Source of the DNA: Erinaceus europaeus
Taxonomy: Eukaryota > Chordata > Mammalia > Eulipotyphla > Erinaceidae
NCBI RefSeq assembly: GCF_950295315.1
Contig: NC_080172.1
Coordinates: 113,512,267 to 113,576,266, forward strand
Reading direction: 5' to 3'
Length of the DNA stretch: 64,000 nucleotides
The notes beneath the pieces were generated by a model, which was given only the letters and a program-made list of their open reading frames with translations, was not told the origin of the DNA and did not search any database. Each line of letters opens with the position of its first letter. The first letter of the stretch is position 1. Of the stretch, positions 40,797-49,949 are shown one piece after another. A program made the translations under genes and the position numbers.

Positions 40797-41748
40797 TTAC
40801 AAAGCTGAGACTTCATGTACGCATGACTTCACTGCATCTGGGGTGATTTTTTCATTCAAACTGAAAGATGGAGTGAAAGGGAGAGACAGTACACATTCAT
40901 GGCACCTTCCTTGTGATGCCATGATTCAAAGTGTCCTTATGCACGGCAGAGTACACCCCCTACTTGGTAAACTGTCTAACCCCAGGAATTGAAGTGTATG
41001 CTATCTAGAAAATGCAGAGATAAAGGCCTTGGATTCAAGGTTAGCTCCTTGTCTGATCAAAGGACAGATAGAATCAGCCTGAGCACTCAGGAACACAAGG
41101 GTAGGACTTGTATTACTTGGCATAGATTCTGTGAAACCAAAAATACTCCTCTGGGAATTAGTAGCAAGAACTTTCTCTCATATTATTCAGGGATTTAAAT
41201 TTACACTATCCTCATCATGCTGGGATCCTCATCTTGATAAAAAAAAAAAAAATCAGACATTGCCATGAAACAGTGGAATCTATGGAGAATCTGGAAGAAG
41301 AAAACAAAGCTTGCCAAGAAAGGCAGACTCTTAATTCAGTTTTCACAAAATTCCCACAGACATAAGCTCTCCAAAGAATGAGTTTTCAATCTCAAGTTGC
41401 AAGTATACAAGGAAAAAATTCTTACCGTGCAAAAGTAACCTATTATTGTAAATTGAGGGGCTGAGCACTGTTGTCTACAAACTTCAGATAAAACAAATAT
41501 CTAAAAGGCTGTGTATTTTAAATGACCAAGGTTTTAAAGAGGTCATAAAAACTGAATATGACAGGTATTCTAAGCATATAAAGGACACAATTTTAAAAAT
41601 ACCTTAGCAACATTACTAGATAAAAGTAATGATCAGAATTGTCACATGATATATTTAACGGATTAGTCAGATATGAAAAGAAAATCAATCAAGTAGAAGC
41701 TTGCTATGAGAGAGTTACCCAGGGTGCCTGCACAGAGTTAAAAGGGGA
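40797..41748. other. No recognisable feature (A run about 41240-41252)
   Basis: Repeat-poor stretch of about 950 bases. No splice-bounded exon or known repeat recognised. Confidence 0.45.
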
Positions 41749-41751
41749 AAG

Positions 41752-41970
41752 GTGGGTCAGGTGGTGGCACTTCCCAGTTGAACACAAGGACCAGGGTTTG
41801 AGCCCTGGCTCCTCACTTGGAGGGGTGAAACTTCATACATGGTGAAGCATTTCTGTACGTGTCTCTCTTTCTCTCCCACTCTATTTCCACTTCTGTCCTC
41901 AATTTCCTTCTGTTCTATCAAACAAAGTAGGAAGAAAAAAGGGGTAAAATGCCCACCTAGAACCATAGTG
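41752..41970 (+). mobile_element. SINE, class G+, shortened
   Basis: gtgggtcaggtggtggcact, B box gggtttgagccctgg, body, then a degraded extra module (atgcccacctagaaccatag). Confidence 0.75.
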
Positions 41971-42022
41971 ACAAGTAAGAGAAAGGGGAGAGGGGTGGCA
42001 AGGCTTGACAAAAACATAAATG

Positions 42023-42127
42023 TCTTTCTCTCCCCCTCTCTGTCTTCCCCTCCTCTCTCCATTTCTCTCTGTCCTATCCAACAACGATGACATCAATAAC
42101 AACAACAATAATAACTACAACAATAAA
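42023..42127 (+). mobile_element. Body-and-tail-only class E SINE with 12-bp TSD
   Basis: Only the CT-rich body (tctttctctccccctctctg) and the CAACAACGATGACATCAATA tail are present. There is no tRNA head, A box or B box. Direct repeats aaaacataaatg (42011-42022) and aaaacgtaaatg (42128-42139) flank it, so it inserted already 5'-truncated. Confidence 0.88.
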
Positions 42128-42139
42128 AAAACGTAAATG

Positions 42140-42598
42140 AAGTAGAAGATCCAATGGAGGAGTCCAGTTTATTGTTGACAGGAGCTTTTAAACTTGAGAC
42201 TGGAGAACGTGAAAAGTAGGAAACATTCAAGTTCATTCTGGCTAAAATTAAGAATTTAGAAGACGTACATGTGACATAAACTAAATAATTACCCACCTAA
42301 GAGACATCAGCTGGAATTTCTAGACTACTAACTGTTATCTCGTAGGAAAATAGATCTCGACAGCTATGACCAAATTAATGACTTTGAGGTGGAACTGTCA
42401 TTCCAGAATACCTACTTGGACTCTAAATACAATCACAAGTGTCCTTATAGAAGGGAAGCAGACAGAAATTTCCTATGGATATAGAAAAAGAAGGAAAGTA
42501 AGAGAAGGAATGGGGAGGCCTGGAAAGAGAGGACAGAGGAAGGAAGGGGGTGGGGAAGAGATGAGAGCGAAAGGGAAGGAATGGACTTTAAAGATGCC
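42140..42598. other. No recognisable feature
   Basis: No repeat recognised. 42480-42590 is purine-rich. A frame at 42366-42602 is basic and low-complexity. Confidence 0.45.
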
Positions 42599-42599
42599 T

Positions 42600-43672
42600 T
42601 GAGACAAGATGAGTTCATCGTTTTTGAAAGCTGAGTAGGATTTCAGTATATATACCACAACTATCTTAGCTACTCATTTGCTTCTGGACATCTGGGTTGC
42701 TTCTGAGTTTGGGCTTCACAAAATTGTGCTGCTATGAACATAGGTTACGTCTCTGTAGATATATATTTTTGATAGGGTTTTTTGCTTCCTTTGGATAAAT
42801 CCCCAGGAGATCAATTTCTAGGTCAATTGCAGGTCTGTTTCTGAGAAGTCTCCACACTGTTTCCACAGGGGATTGGACCAATTGACTTTCCCACCAGCAG
42901 GGTAGAAGAGGAACTCTCTTCTCTCCAATACTTATTATTCCTGTTTTTCCTGATGTATGGCATCCCCACAGATGTAAAGTGGGGTCTTAATGTTGTCTTT
43001 ATTTGCATTTATCTGATAATCAGTGGCTTTGAGCACTTTCTCCTGTATCTGTTGGCCTCCTAGAATTCTTCAGTAAAGATCCTGCCTGTGTCCTCTCCCA
43101 GAGGCCATTCCCCTCCCCGCCTTTATTGCTCTTGTTGTTGTAGCCTTGTTGTGGTTATTATTGTTATTGTTGATGTCATTTGTTGTTGGATAGGACAGAG
43201 AGAAATGGAGAGAAGGGGAAGACAGAGAGGGGGAGAGAAAGACAGGCACCTTCAGACCTGCTTCACCACTTGTGAAGTGACTCCCCTGTAGGTGGGAAGC
43301 TGGGGGCTCAAACCTGGATCCTTACTCTGGTCCTTGTGCTTTGCGGCACGTGCACTTAACCTGCTGTGCTACAGCCTGATCCCCACTCTCCCCATTTTTT
43401 AATGGAGTTTTATTGTTGTTGTTGTTGCTGCTGTATTTAGTCGTTTCTTCATATATTTTGTCAATTAACCCTCTATCTGATGTATAGTGTGTAGAGACCT
43501 TCTATTTCATAGCGGGTCTTTCTGTTTTGGCAATGATTTCCTTCACTGTGCAAAAGATTTTCAGTTAGATGTAGTCCCATTGGTTTACTTTCATTTTTGT
43601 TTTCCTTTCTGTTTGGTTTTGAGTCTTCAAAGACATTTCTAAAGGATAGATTGTGATGTGTTTTTCCAATAG
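42600..43672 (-). pseudogene. L1 ORF2 C-terminal fragment, split by a SINE
   Basis: Antisense. At 43470-43640 the frame contains LTENLLHSEGNHCQNRKTRY (compare the L1 'KSFCTAKET' region). At 42823-43008 it contains MQIKTTLRPHFTSVGMPYIR, a classical L1 ORF2 segment, then SIGPIPCGNSVETS. At 42600-42660 it contains YSAFKNDELILS near the ORF2 end. A SINE separates the two parts at 43100-43393, and stops and shifts interrupt the rest. Confidence 0.85.
43100..43393 (-). mobile_element. SINE, class E, antisense, inside L1
   Basis: tttattgctcttgttgttgt, tgatgtcatttgttgttgga, body, ggggctcaaacctggatcct and the head complement gtgctacagcctgatcccc. It is younger than the L1 piece it splits. Confidence 0.93.
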
Positions 43673-43683
43673 TATATATATAT

Positions 43684-43835
43684 ATTATTGGTGACCTTGG
43701 GAGAATTCCTGCAGTTTCCATTGGTGGGGATGGGGACACAGAACTCTGGTGGTGGAAACGGTATGGAATTATACCCCTAGTATCTTGCAATTTTGTAAAT
43801 AAAAGTTTAAATCAGTAATAAAATGAATAAATGGC
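43684..43835 (+). mobile_element. LINE-3U fragment, sense
   Basis: gggagaattcctgcagtttc, ggtggggatggggacacaga, actctggtggtggaaacggt, atggaattatacccctagta and taaatcagtaataaaatg. It lies opposite in orientation to the adjacent L1 ORF2 piece, so it is a separate insertion. Confidence 0.8.
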
Positions 43836-44345
43836 TACAACATTCATATAAAACACTAAAATATGCATTTATAGCTTGAAAATATGCAGCATATCACAGG
43901 AAGGAGAAATAGGATATAAGTCTCTAATAAGGCACAAGCTCACAAAACTGAAGCATGCCAAATACAATGAAAATATTGAATACAACCAAAGAGAAAAGGT
44001 CAGGGTATATGTATCAGAGATAATATATTTCTTCAAAAGGTTAATGCCATCCAAAAGATGACAGAGCATCTTGAAAGTGCTCACTTTAAAGTATTATCAA
44101 TCAACAGTGTGGACAAAATAAAGACATTTTTAGGAAGGCAAGGCTGAGTTTGCCACTCATAGGGTATTTCAGTAGAACTGCTAAGAATAGTGCTTCAGAA
44201 AGAACACAGCCAGAAAGGCATAAATACAAGGACCTACACAGAATACCACAAATGTGATCAAATGTAAACAAGCTCTAAATACATACAGATTCAAGAATGA
44301 TAAAAATTAACTTAAGATTTGGAGACTATAAAAACGAAGATAGGG
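43836..44345. other. No recognisable feature, AT-rich
   Basis: Could be old L1 sequence (A-rich plus strand), but I see no landmark. Confidence 0.35.
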
Positions 44346-44354
44346 GGTTGGGCG

Positions 44355-44645
44355 GGGAGTTGGGCGGTAGCGCAGCGGGTTGAGTGCAAAGCCTTAATGG
44401 ACTGGTGTAATGATCTCAGTTCGATCCCCTGGCTCCCCACCTGCAGGGGGGTCGCTTCACAGGCGGTGAAGTAGGTCTGCAGGTGTCCATCTTTCTCTCC
44501 CCCTCTCTACCTCCCCACCCACGTCTTCTTCCCTTCCTCTCTCCATTTCTCTCTGCCCTATCCAACAACAACGAGAACAATAACTATGACAATAAAACAA
44601 CAAGGGCAACAAAAGGGAATAAATAAATTAAATAAATATTTTTAA
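44355..44645 (+). mobile_element. SINE, class E, with internal head deletion
   Basis: Head ggggagttgggcggtagcgc, then a shortened tgagtgcaaagccttaatgg part, B box cagttcgatcccc, an extended CT body (extra ctacctccccacccacgtct) and the standard tail. Flanks aaaaacgaagatag and aaaaatgaagatgg are similar. Confidence 0.92.
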
Positions 44646-44658
44646 AAATGAAGATGGA

Positions 44659-44880
44659 AGGGGTCAGGTGGTGGCACACCTGGTTAAGCACAGGCATTAC
44701 AGTGCACAGGGATTGATCAGGGTCAAGTCCCTGGTCCCCACTTGCAGGGGGAAAGCTTCACGAGTGGTGAAGCAGGGCTCCAGGTGTCTCTCTGTCTCCC
44801 TCCCTCTGTATTTCCCTCACTCCTCTCAATTTCTCTCTGTCTCTATCCAACAATAAATAAAGCAATATTTTTAAAACTTT
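44659..44880 (+). mobile_element. SINE, class G
   Basis: Head ggggtcaggtggtggcacac, B-box region agggtcaagtccctgg, body and caacaataaataaagcaata tail. Confidence 0.92.
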
Positions 44881-45277
44881 ATATATAAAAGATGCTTTAA
44901 AATTCCAAAATACTAGTGATCTGTTAAACTCAATGAAAGTGTTGCAATTATCATTCTAAAGTTATTGAAGCCATTGTTCAAATCAAATATGACGTTAAGG
45001 TTAGAGCTTATGAATTAAAAGAAACATATAGTACAGAAAGGTGACTGATACACAAAATAAGAGAGAAGAGGGAGACAATCAGCATGAATCTGCATGAGTT
45101 ACAGTAGGAACAAAATAATATTGACAAAGTAAATCCCAATTGATCAGTAAATAAATTTAAATACATCACAAAAATGAATAAACTAATTCCACTCTTTTAA
45201 AAAAGAGTTCCTGGTGAATAAAAAAAAAGCTTTATGTTCTATGTTTTTGGAAGGAAACAGCTAAAATAAAAGTACTG
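44881..45277. other. No recognisable feature, AT-rich
   Basis: No repeat or exon recognised. Confidence 0.4.
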
Positions 45278-45450
45278 AAAGAGCCTGCAAGACAGCTCAC
45301 CTAGACAGTTGTCCTATCAGAATTGCCATATGTGTTTCTCAGGTTCAAGTCTATCCCCTACTATGGCAGAGGTAGCTTCAGTACTCTGGTATCTTTTTCT
45401 CTCTCTGCTTCTCTGTCTTTTTGTCTGAAAAACTCAGTCTGATAGGTAAA
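45278..45450 (+). mobile_element. SINE, class S
   Basis: gagcctgcaagacagctcac head, B-box region tcaggttcaagtctatcccc, gaggtagcttcagtactctg, tctctctctgcttctctgtc and gaaaaactcagtctg. Confidence 0.72.
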
Positions 45451-45554
45451 GCTCTTTGCAATGATGAATGGAAATACTCCATTCTTTAAAATTAGACAAA
45501 TGAAACACTCATTATTTAATAATAAAAGTATCTACATAGAAAACTCATGTAGGG

Positions 45555-45711
45555 TGGTCTGGGAGGTGCTGTAATAGATAAGGCATTGGACTCGCAAGCA
45601 GGAGGTCCTGAGTTCAATCCCTGGCAGCACATGTACCTGAGTGATGTCTGGTTCTCTCTCTCTCACTCCTCCTATTTCTCTCATATATAAATAAAAATAT
45701 TTTTAAGAAGG
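45555..45711 (+). mobile_element. SINE, class T; its 3' TSD hosts the young LTR element
   Basis: Head tctgggaggtgctgtaatag, B box gagttcaatccc, cagcacatgtacctgagtga, CT tract, AAATAAAAATATTTTTAAG end. The 5' direct repeat aaactcatgtaggg is at 45541-45554. Its 3' partner starts as aaactc at 45712 and resumes as aaactcaagtaggg at 48497-48510 after the LTR element. Confidence 0.88.
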
Positions 45712-45717
45712 AAACTC

Positions 45718-46193
45718 TGTTGGTATGCATGAGACCCCTTCTGTTTCATTTGGTTTAAATCCCCCCTGCTTAACACTATTCTATTTACATAACCACTTCA
45801 TTCTATTTATATAACCACTGTTAACAAGTACCTCCCTCCAGGGCATTGGTTCAATCCCCACTGTTTCATGATATGTTTTTGCTCCACCCCCCATCCTTGT
45901 CACACCCTGATCCTCTCCTTGTCACACTCTGATTGTCACCAGTCACTTTTCTCTCCACCCTCTCTATGTCACACCCTGTTTCCACCCTACTTGGCAAGTA
46001 TATATAAAGACAGCATTGTGAGTTTTAGAGTACTGTACCTTGAGTTCAGCTTAGCTCGTCTTAGATTGTGCTGCGTCCTGCATGAATAAAGAGATACTGC
46101 CTACAGCTCAACTATGAGTCCCTGGTCGTCTGTTACCCGCCCGTGCCCGTGAAGCCAGCCCGGAGAAAACAACCTAACCCGTCGAAAACGACA
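45718..46193 (+). mobile_element. 5' LTR (476 bp)
   Basis: Starts TGTTGGTATG and ends AACGACA. It has a TATA-like tatataaag at about 46000-46008 and a polyadenylation signal AATAAA at 46085-46090. Upstream, cttgtcacaccctga-type repeats occur several times (about 45897-45985), which could be an enhancer. It differs from the 3' LTR at three bases: A/G in ataacc(A/G)ctg, and C/T and A/C in gccagcc(C/T)gg(A/C)g. Confidence 0.95.
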
Positions 46194-46195
46194 TA

Positions 46196-46213
46196 TGGCG
46201 CAACAACGTGGGA
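46196..46213 (+). promoter_or_regulatory. Primer-binding site, tRNA-Lys-like
   Basis: TGGCGCAACAACGTGGGA follows the LTR after the spacer ta. It resembles the complement of tRNA-Lys1,2 (TGGCGCCCAACGTGGGGC) with a two-base difference in spacing. The older relative has a Lys3-like site at the homologous position. Confidence 0.7.
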
Positions 46214-46264
46214 CCAGACCTGCGCAACTCCCAGATAAGTGAAGACTTTGCCTACCTATGCACT

Positions 46265-46834
46265 ATGGTCTTCTCTTCTACTTACGAAGAGGTTTGCCAA
46301 AGCCTCTACTGTTTCATTATGAGACAGTTTCTCTGTCTCTGGAACATTTTACTCTGGGCCACACTTCGGTTCCCTCACCGGGAACTTTGGTTTCTTATGA
46401 CCGGGATCATAGAGCTTGGGGGATGCACGGAGATTTCTCCTTGGACTTTCTGGATTCCCTCTCCCATGTTTCCTGAGGAAAAGGACTACATTTTGCTCCG
46501 GGCCACAGTTTGGTTCTTTATGACCGTGATCGTAGACCTTGGGATATGCATGGGGATTTCCCCTGGAACTTTCTGGACTTCTTCTCGAATGTTTCCCATG
46601 GAGAAGGACTACTCTAATTTGAAGAACATTCTCAAGTACCCTGGCAGTTCCCAGGTATGGAGACACGTGGTTAGTTCTACTCTCCTGATTGGATTCTTTC
46701 TTCGATGGGAAGATGCTTTTAAAAATGGGTGCCTGAAGCAATCCAGCAGGAACAGTCAAAAACACCCTAAATGGAATTTCGAGGACCTTTTTGGACTAGG
46801 TCGCCCTCCGGGGATTCTTAATCCTACATGGTGA
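46265..46834 (+). CDS. ORF of the young LTR element (189 codons), unknown protein
   Basis: The frame opens at the ATG at 46265, which aligns with the ATG of the older copy at 19588, and runs to the stop at 46832-46834. It is rich in Trp, Phe, Leu and Met with several hydrophobic stretches (for example LWNILLWATL and WFFMTVIVDLG). A segment of about 48 codons is duplicated in tandem, with parallel motifs EISPWTFW and GISPGTFW and the repeated motif EKDY. Length differences from the older copy appear to be multiples of three, which hints at constraint. I do not recognise the family. It lies where gag would start but shows no matrix, capsid or zinc-knuckle motif. Confidence 0.5.
   Translation: MVFSSTYEEVCQSLYCFIMRQFLCLWNILLWATLRFPHRELWFLMTGIIELGGCTEISPWTFWIPSPMFPEEKDYILLRATVWFFMTVIVDLGICMGISPGTFWTSSRMFPMEKDYSNLKNILKYPGSSQVWRHVVSSTLLIGFFLRWEDAFKNGCLKQSSRNSQKHPKWNFEDLFGLGRPPGILNPTW
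46345..46612 (+). repeat. In-frame tandem duplication within the LTR-element ORF
   Basis: Unit one starts cattttactctgggccaca (46345) and unit two starts cattttgctccgggccaca (about 46489). Both end at aaggactac. The second is about 21 bases shorter. The older element at 17.8-20.1 kb has only one unit, so the duplication is a later event. Confidence 0.85.
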
Positions 46835-47640
46835 GATCTTGATAATCTGGTTCAAGTTGCGTTTCATAAGAGAATGATTTGAATGACTGAATTTTTGTTT
46901 GACATTGACTTTAAAAAAAAAAAATGCTGGACGCAGCCATGATTTCTAGAGACATCCAGAAACAATCCAAAAAATTGTTTTTTCCTCCTTTGATTTCTCT
47001 TTTACGTCTTGACAGAAATCTAAAACGTTTAATCCTGAAAACTGTATGAGTTATGGGTGGGGCAGATAGTGCAATGATTATGTTAATTATTCTCATGCTT
47101 GAGGCTTTTAACCATGGTTCTTCTGTTTACCTTTCCACATTTTATTGAGTTTAAACTGTTTAAACAACCTTAAAATCATACTAGAAACGACTTCCAATTA
47201 TAATGGAGTTATCAATTATAGTAAACTTCTAATCTGCTACAAGTTTTGTTTGACAAGTAAGTGAATTTCAGCTGTCAAAGTCTTCACATGAAAAAGCATC
47301 TACTCAAATGGAATTCCTAGAAATCCATTTGGATCCTGTTCTCTGACATCGCCCCCGGAAACCAATGAGGTGACCTGGCACGACCTGAAGAAACAGATTC
47401 ACAGACTCCAAAGATCACTCTCTACAGAAAAGCAAAATTCTGGTGGCCAACATTCCCCATCGAGACAGACGTGCAGCGTTTCATCCTCCGGCATTTTCTT
47501 CTGTGGTCAGCTACTTTGGACTGACACCTCCATCGGACTTACTGGTACACACTGCTGTGTTTCTCAAAGACTAACTTCAGCCAATTGCCTTGAGACTTTA
47601 TAGACCATGTCCCCTCGCCTGCAGGCTCTGTCCCAGAGGC
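46835..47640 (+). other. LTR-element interior of unknown function
   Basis: Shared with the older element (complement of about 18200-19200). It contains an A run at 46913-46924 and a short class T SINE head piece at about 47056-47125 (ggggcagatagtgcaatgat, ctcatgcttgaggc). No open frame of note crosses it. Confidence 0.7.
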
Positions 47641-47860
47641 AGAAAACTCCCCCTCCTTATTAGGTTATGCCCACAGAGGCATGAAGCGCACCAAGAGGCA
47701 AGAGATGCCCACAGAGGCAGGAAATGCCCTTTGAGGCAAGAGATGCCCACAGAGGCATGAAGCATTCCCAGAGGCAAGAAATGCCCTTTGAGGCAAGAGA
47801 TGCCCCCAGAGGCATGAAGCATCCCCAGAGGCAAGAAATGCCCTTTCACCTGCTAGGCCT
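47640..47860 (+). repeat. Minisatellite of the LTR element
   Basis: About ten degenerate copies of gaggcaagaratgccc and gaggcatgaagc-type units, arranged as a higher-order unit of about 70 bases. The complementary array in the older copy is at 17960-18172. Confidence 0.88.
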
Positions 47861-48002
47861 TGCCCTTTGAGACAAGAAAAGCTCCACTTGGCATCACACT
47901 GGTTATTGCTGTTCGCCTATTTTGTTTTCCATGTCTTATGCCAGTTCTTTTGAAAACGCCTGTACAATATACATTTCTGTTCACCCCGCAATGGCCATTA
48001 GT

Positions 48003-48020
48003 TAAAAAGAAAGGGGGAAT
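48003..48020 (+). promoter_or_regulatory. Polypurine tract
   Basis: taaaaagaaagggggaat directly precedes the 3' LTR, as expected for priming of plus-strand DNA. Confidence 0.85.
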
Positions 48021-48496
48021 TGTTGGTATGCATGAGACCCCTTCTGTTTCATTTGGTTTAAATCCCCCCTGCTTAACACTATTCTATTTACATAACCACT
48101 TCATTCTATTTATATAACCGCTGTTAACAAGTACCTCCCTCCAGGGCATTGGTTCAATCCCCACTGTTTCATGATATGTTTTTGCTCCACCCCCCATCCT
48201 TGTCACACCCTGATCCTCTCCTTGTCACACTCTGATTGTCACCAGTCACTTTTCTCTCCACCCTCTCTATGTCACACCCTGTTTCCACCCTACTTGGCAA
48301 GTATATATAAAGACAGCATTGTGAGTTTTAGAGTACTGTACCTTGAGTTCAGCTTAGCTCGTCTTAGATTGTGCTGCGTCCTGCATGAATAAAGAGATAC
48401 TGCCTACAGCTCAACTATGAGTCCCTGGTCGTCTGTTACCCGCCCGTGCCCGTGAAGCCAGCCTGGCGAAAACAACCTAACCCGTCGAAAACGACA
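48021..48496 (+). mobile_element. 3' LTR (476 bp)
   Basis: Same length as the 5' LTR with three substitutions. TATA-like element near 48303-48311 and AATAAA near 48388-48393. The following aaactc completes the target-site duplication. Confidence 0.95.
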
Positions 48497-48502
48497 AAAC
48501 TC

Positions 48503-48910
48503 AAGTAGGGGCGGGGGTGGAACACATAGTTGCATGCACATATAAAAGTAGGGGCAGGGGTGGAACACATAGTTGCATGCACATATCGCCATGCACGAAG
48601 ACCCAGGTTCAAGCCCTCAGTGCCCCCACCTGCAGAGGGGGAGCTTCAAGAGCATTAAATCAGTAAGGCATGTGTTTCTCTTTCTCTGTTCTCTCTCTCT
48701 CTCTTTCTCTCTCTCTCTCCCTTTCTCCTCTCTCTCTCTCTCTCTCTCTGTTTCTTTCCTCCTTATCAAATGAAAGAGAAGAAAAACAATCCCATCACTC
48801 CTAGAATGACAGGATTTTCATGCAGGCACTGAGCCCCAGCAATAACTCTGGTGGCAAGAAAGATGGCAACTAAAAAAAGGAAGAAAGGAAGAAAAAGAGA
48901 GAAAGAAAGA
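48503..48910 (+). mobile_element. SINE, class G+, with 43-bp head duplication and CT tract
   Basis: A segment of 41-43 bases (aagtaggggcgggggtggaa ... catgcacatat) is repeated at 48503-48543 and 48546-48586. Then follow the B box aggttcaagccctc, an expanded (CT)n body (about 48688-48752), and the extra module (cactcctagaatgacaggat ... aactctggtggc) with a GAAA-rich end. Confidence 0.78.
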
Positions 48911-48965
48911 CAGCTCAAATTATCTACTGTGGCACTCAGTAGGGAGAGCACAGCACATTACTGAT

Positions 48966-49042
48966 GTGTGCATTATGGAATTATAACACCTAGAACTATA
49001 TACTCTAGTAAACCATTATGAAATCATTAGTAACAAGTTATT
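48966..49042 (+). mobile_element. Short LINE-3U tail (tentative)
   Basis: gcattatggaattataacac, ctagaactatatactc and aaatcattagtaacaag resemble the last 75 bases of the LINE-3U family. Too short to be certain. Confidence 0.4.
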
Positions 49043-49184
49043 TAAAATATAACTCGGGTGACCTACATGCCAACTAACTAGGTCGATTTTTTTTTTTTTT
49101 TGCTAAGAATAAGCTCAAACAAACCAAAAGCAGTTGTATGCATGATCCAAAACAATTAGAGAATGTTTTTAAAAGGTATCATAT

Positions 49185-49396
49185 AGGTGCTTGGTCATGG
49201 TTCACTCAGTTGAGTGCATATGTTCACGTTCTCAGCCCTCACCTGCTCCAGGGAAGCTTCAAAAGTGGGAGAGCAGGCATGATTGAAGTGTCTCTACTTC
49301 TCTCTCTCTCTCTCTCTCCCTCTCCCTCTCCCTCTCTCTCTCTCTCTCTCTTTCTCCCTCTCCCTCTCTCTCTCTCTTTCTCCCTCTCTCTCTCTC

Positions 49397-49432
<36 letters not shown>

Positions 49433-49490
49433 CCTCTCCCTCTCTCTCTCTCCCTCTAGCAAAAAAAGAAAAAGAAAAAGGAAAAATAGG
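49185..49490 (+). mobile_element. SINE, class G, with large CT microsatellite
   Basis: ggtgcttggtcatggttcac head, gttctcagccctcacctg, agggaagcttcaaaagtggg, then (CT)n/(CCCTCT)n at about 49290-49458 and an A-rich end. The B-box part is shortened. Long Glu/Arg or Ser/Leu frames here are artefacts of the CT tract. Confidence 0.8.
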
Positions 49491-49599
49491 TATAAAAGAA
49501 ACAAGGCTGCCAGAAATGGTAAAGTGGTGCAATTATCCTAATTATAGCCCTGATGACAAAAAATTATGAAAAACAAAAATCTGTCTTAGAGACAAACCC

Positions 49600-49800
49600 C
49601 ATCTGATTGAGTGTACAATGCACAAGGACCTTGAGTGTACAATGCACAAGGACCCACAGACCCCCACCTGCCTGGGGGAAGCTTCATGAGTGGTGAAGCA
49701 GTGCGGCAAGTGTTTTTTTTTTCTTTTCTATTTTCTCTGGTTTCTCTTGTTTTTTTTTTCCCTATGACATTATCAAATAAATAAATAAAATATTTTTAAA
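49600..49800 (+). mobile_element. SINE, class G, with 24-bp tandem duplication
   Basis: The segment ttgagtgtacaatgcacaag plus gacc is present twice in direct succession (49607-49630 and 49631-49654, identical). Then cacctgcctgggggaagctt, body and AATAAATAAATAAAATA tail. Confidence 0.82.
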
Positions 49801-49949
49801 TTAATTTAAACAACTTAAGAATACCTAGATATAGACCTTGATGGAAAATTTTCTAACTTTATTAAAAGACATAGATGAAGACCTAGGGGGTAGAAAGTGA
49901 TCCTATCCATCAATATTAAATATTATGAACTGGGAGTTCTTTGGTTGTT

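Larger units (their letters stand above)
45718..48496 (+). mobile_element. Complete young non-autonomous LTR element (ERVK-like)
   Basis: A 2779-bp element with two 476-bp LTRs, a lysine-tRNA-like primer-binding site two bases after the 5' LTR, a 1.83-kb interior and a purine tract directly before the 3' LTR. The 6-bp duplication aaactc lies at 45712-45717 and 48497-48502. Six-base duplications and lysine primers are typical of class II (ERVK/beta-like) retroviruses. The interior has no gag, protease, polymerase or envelope that I can recognise, so movement must have used proteins of another element. The interior holds an ORF (46265-46834), a captured SINE head and a minisatellite. Confidence 0.93.

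Noticed and set aside
40318..40992. Frame of 224 codons on the plus strand
   Set aside because: It reads an antisense SINE and then a TTTC/TTCC microsatellite as Phe/Leu/Ser/Pro. No gene.
45868..46089. Identical 73-codon frames at 45868-46089 and 48171-48392 as a repeated gene
   Set aside because: They are the same part of the two LTRs, identical because the LTRs are young.
49239..49532. Glu/Arg-rich minus-strand frames that look like a charged coiled coil
   Set aside because: They are the (CT)n tract of a SINE read on the other strand.
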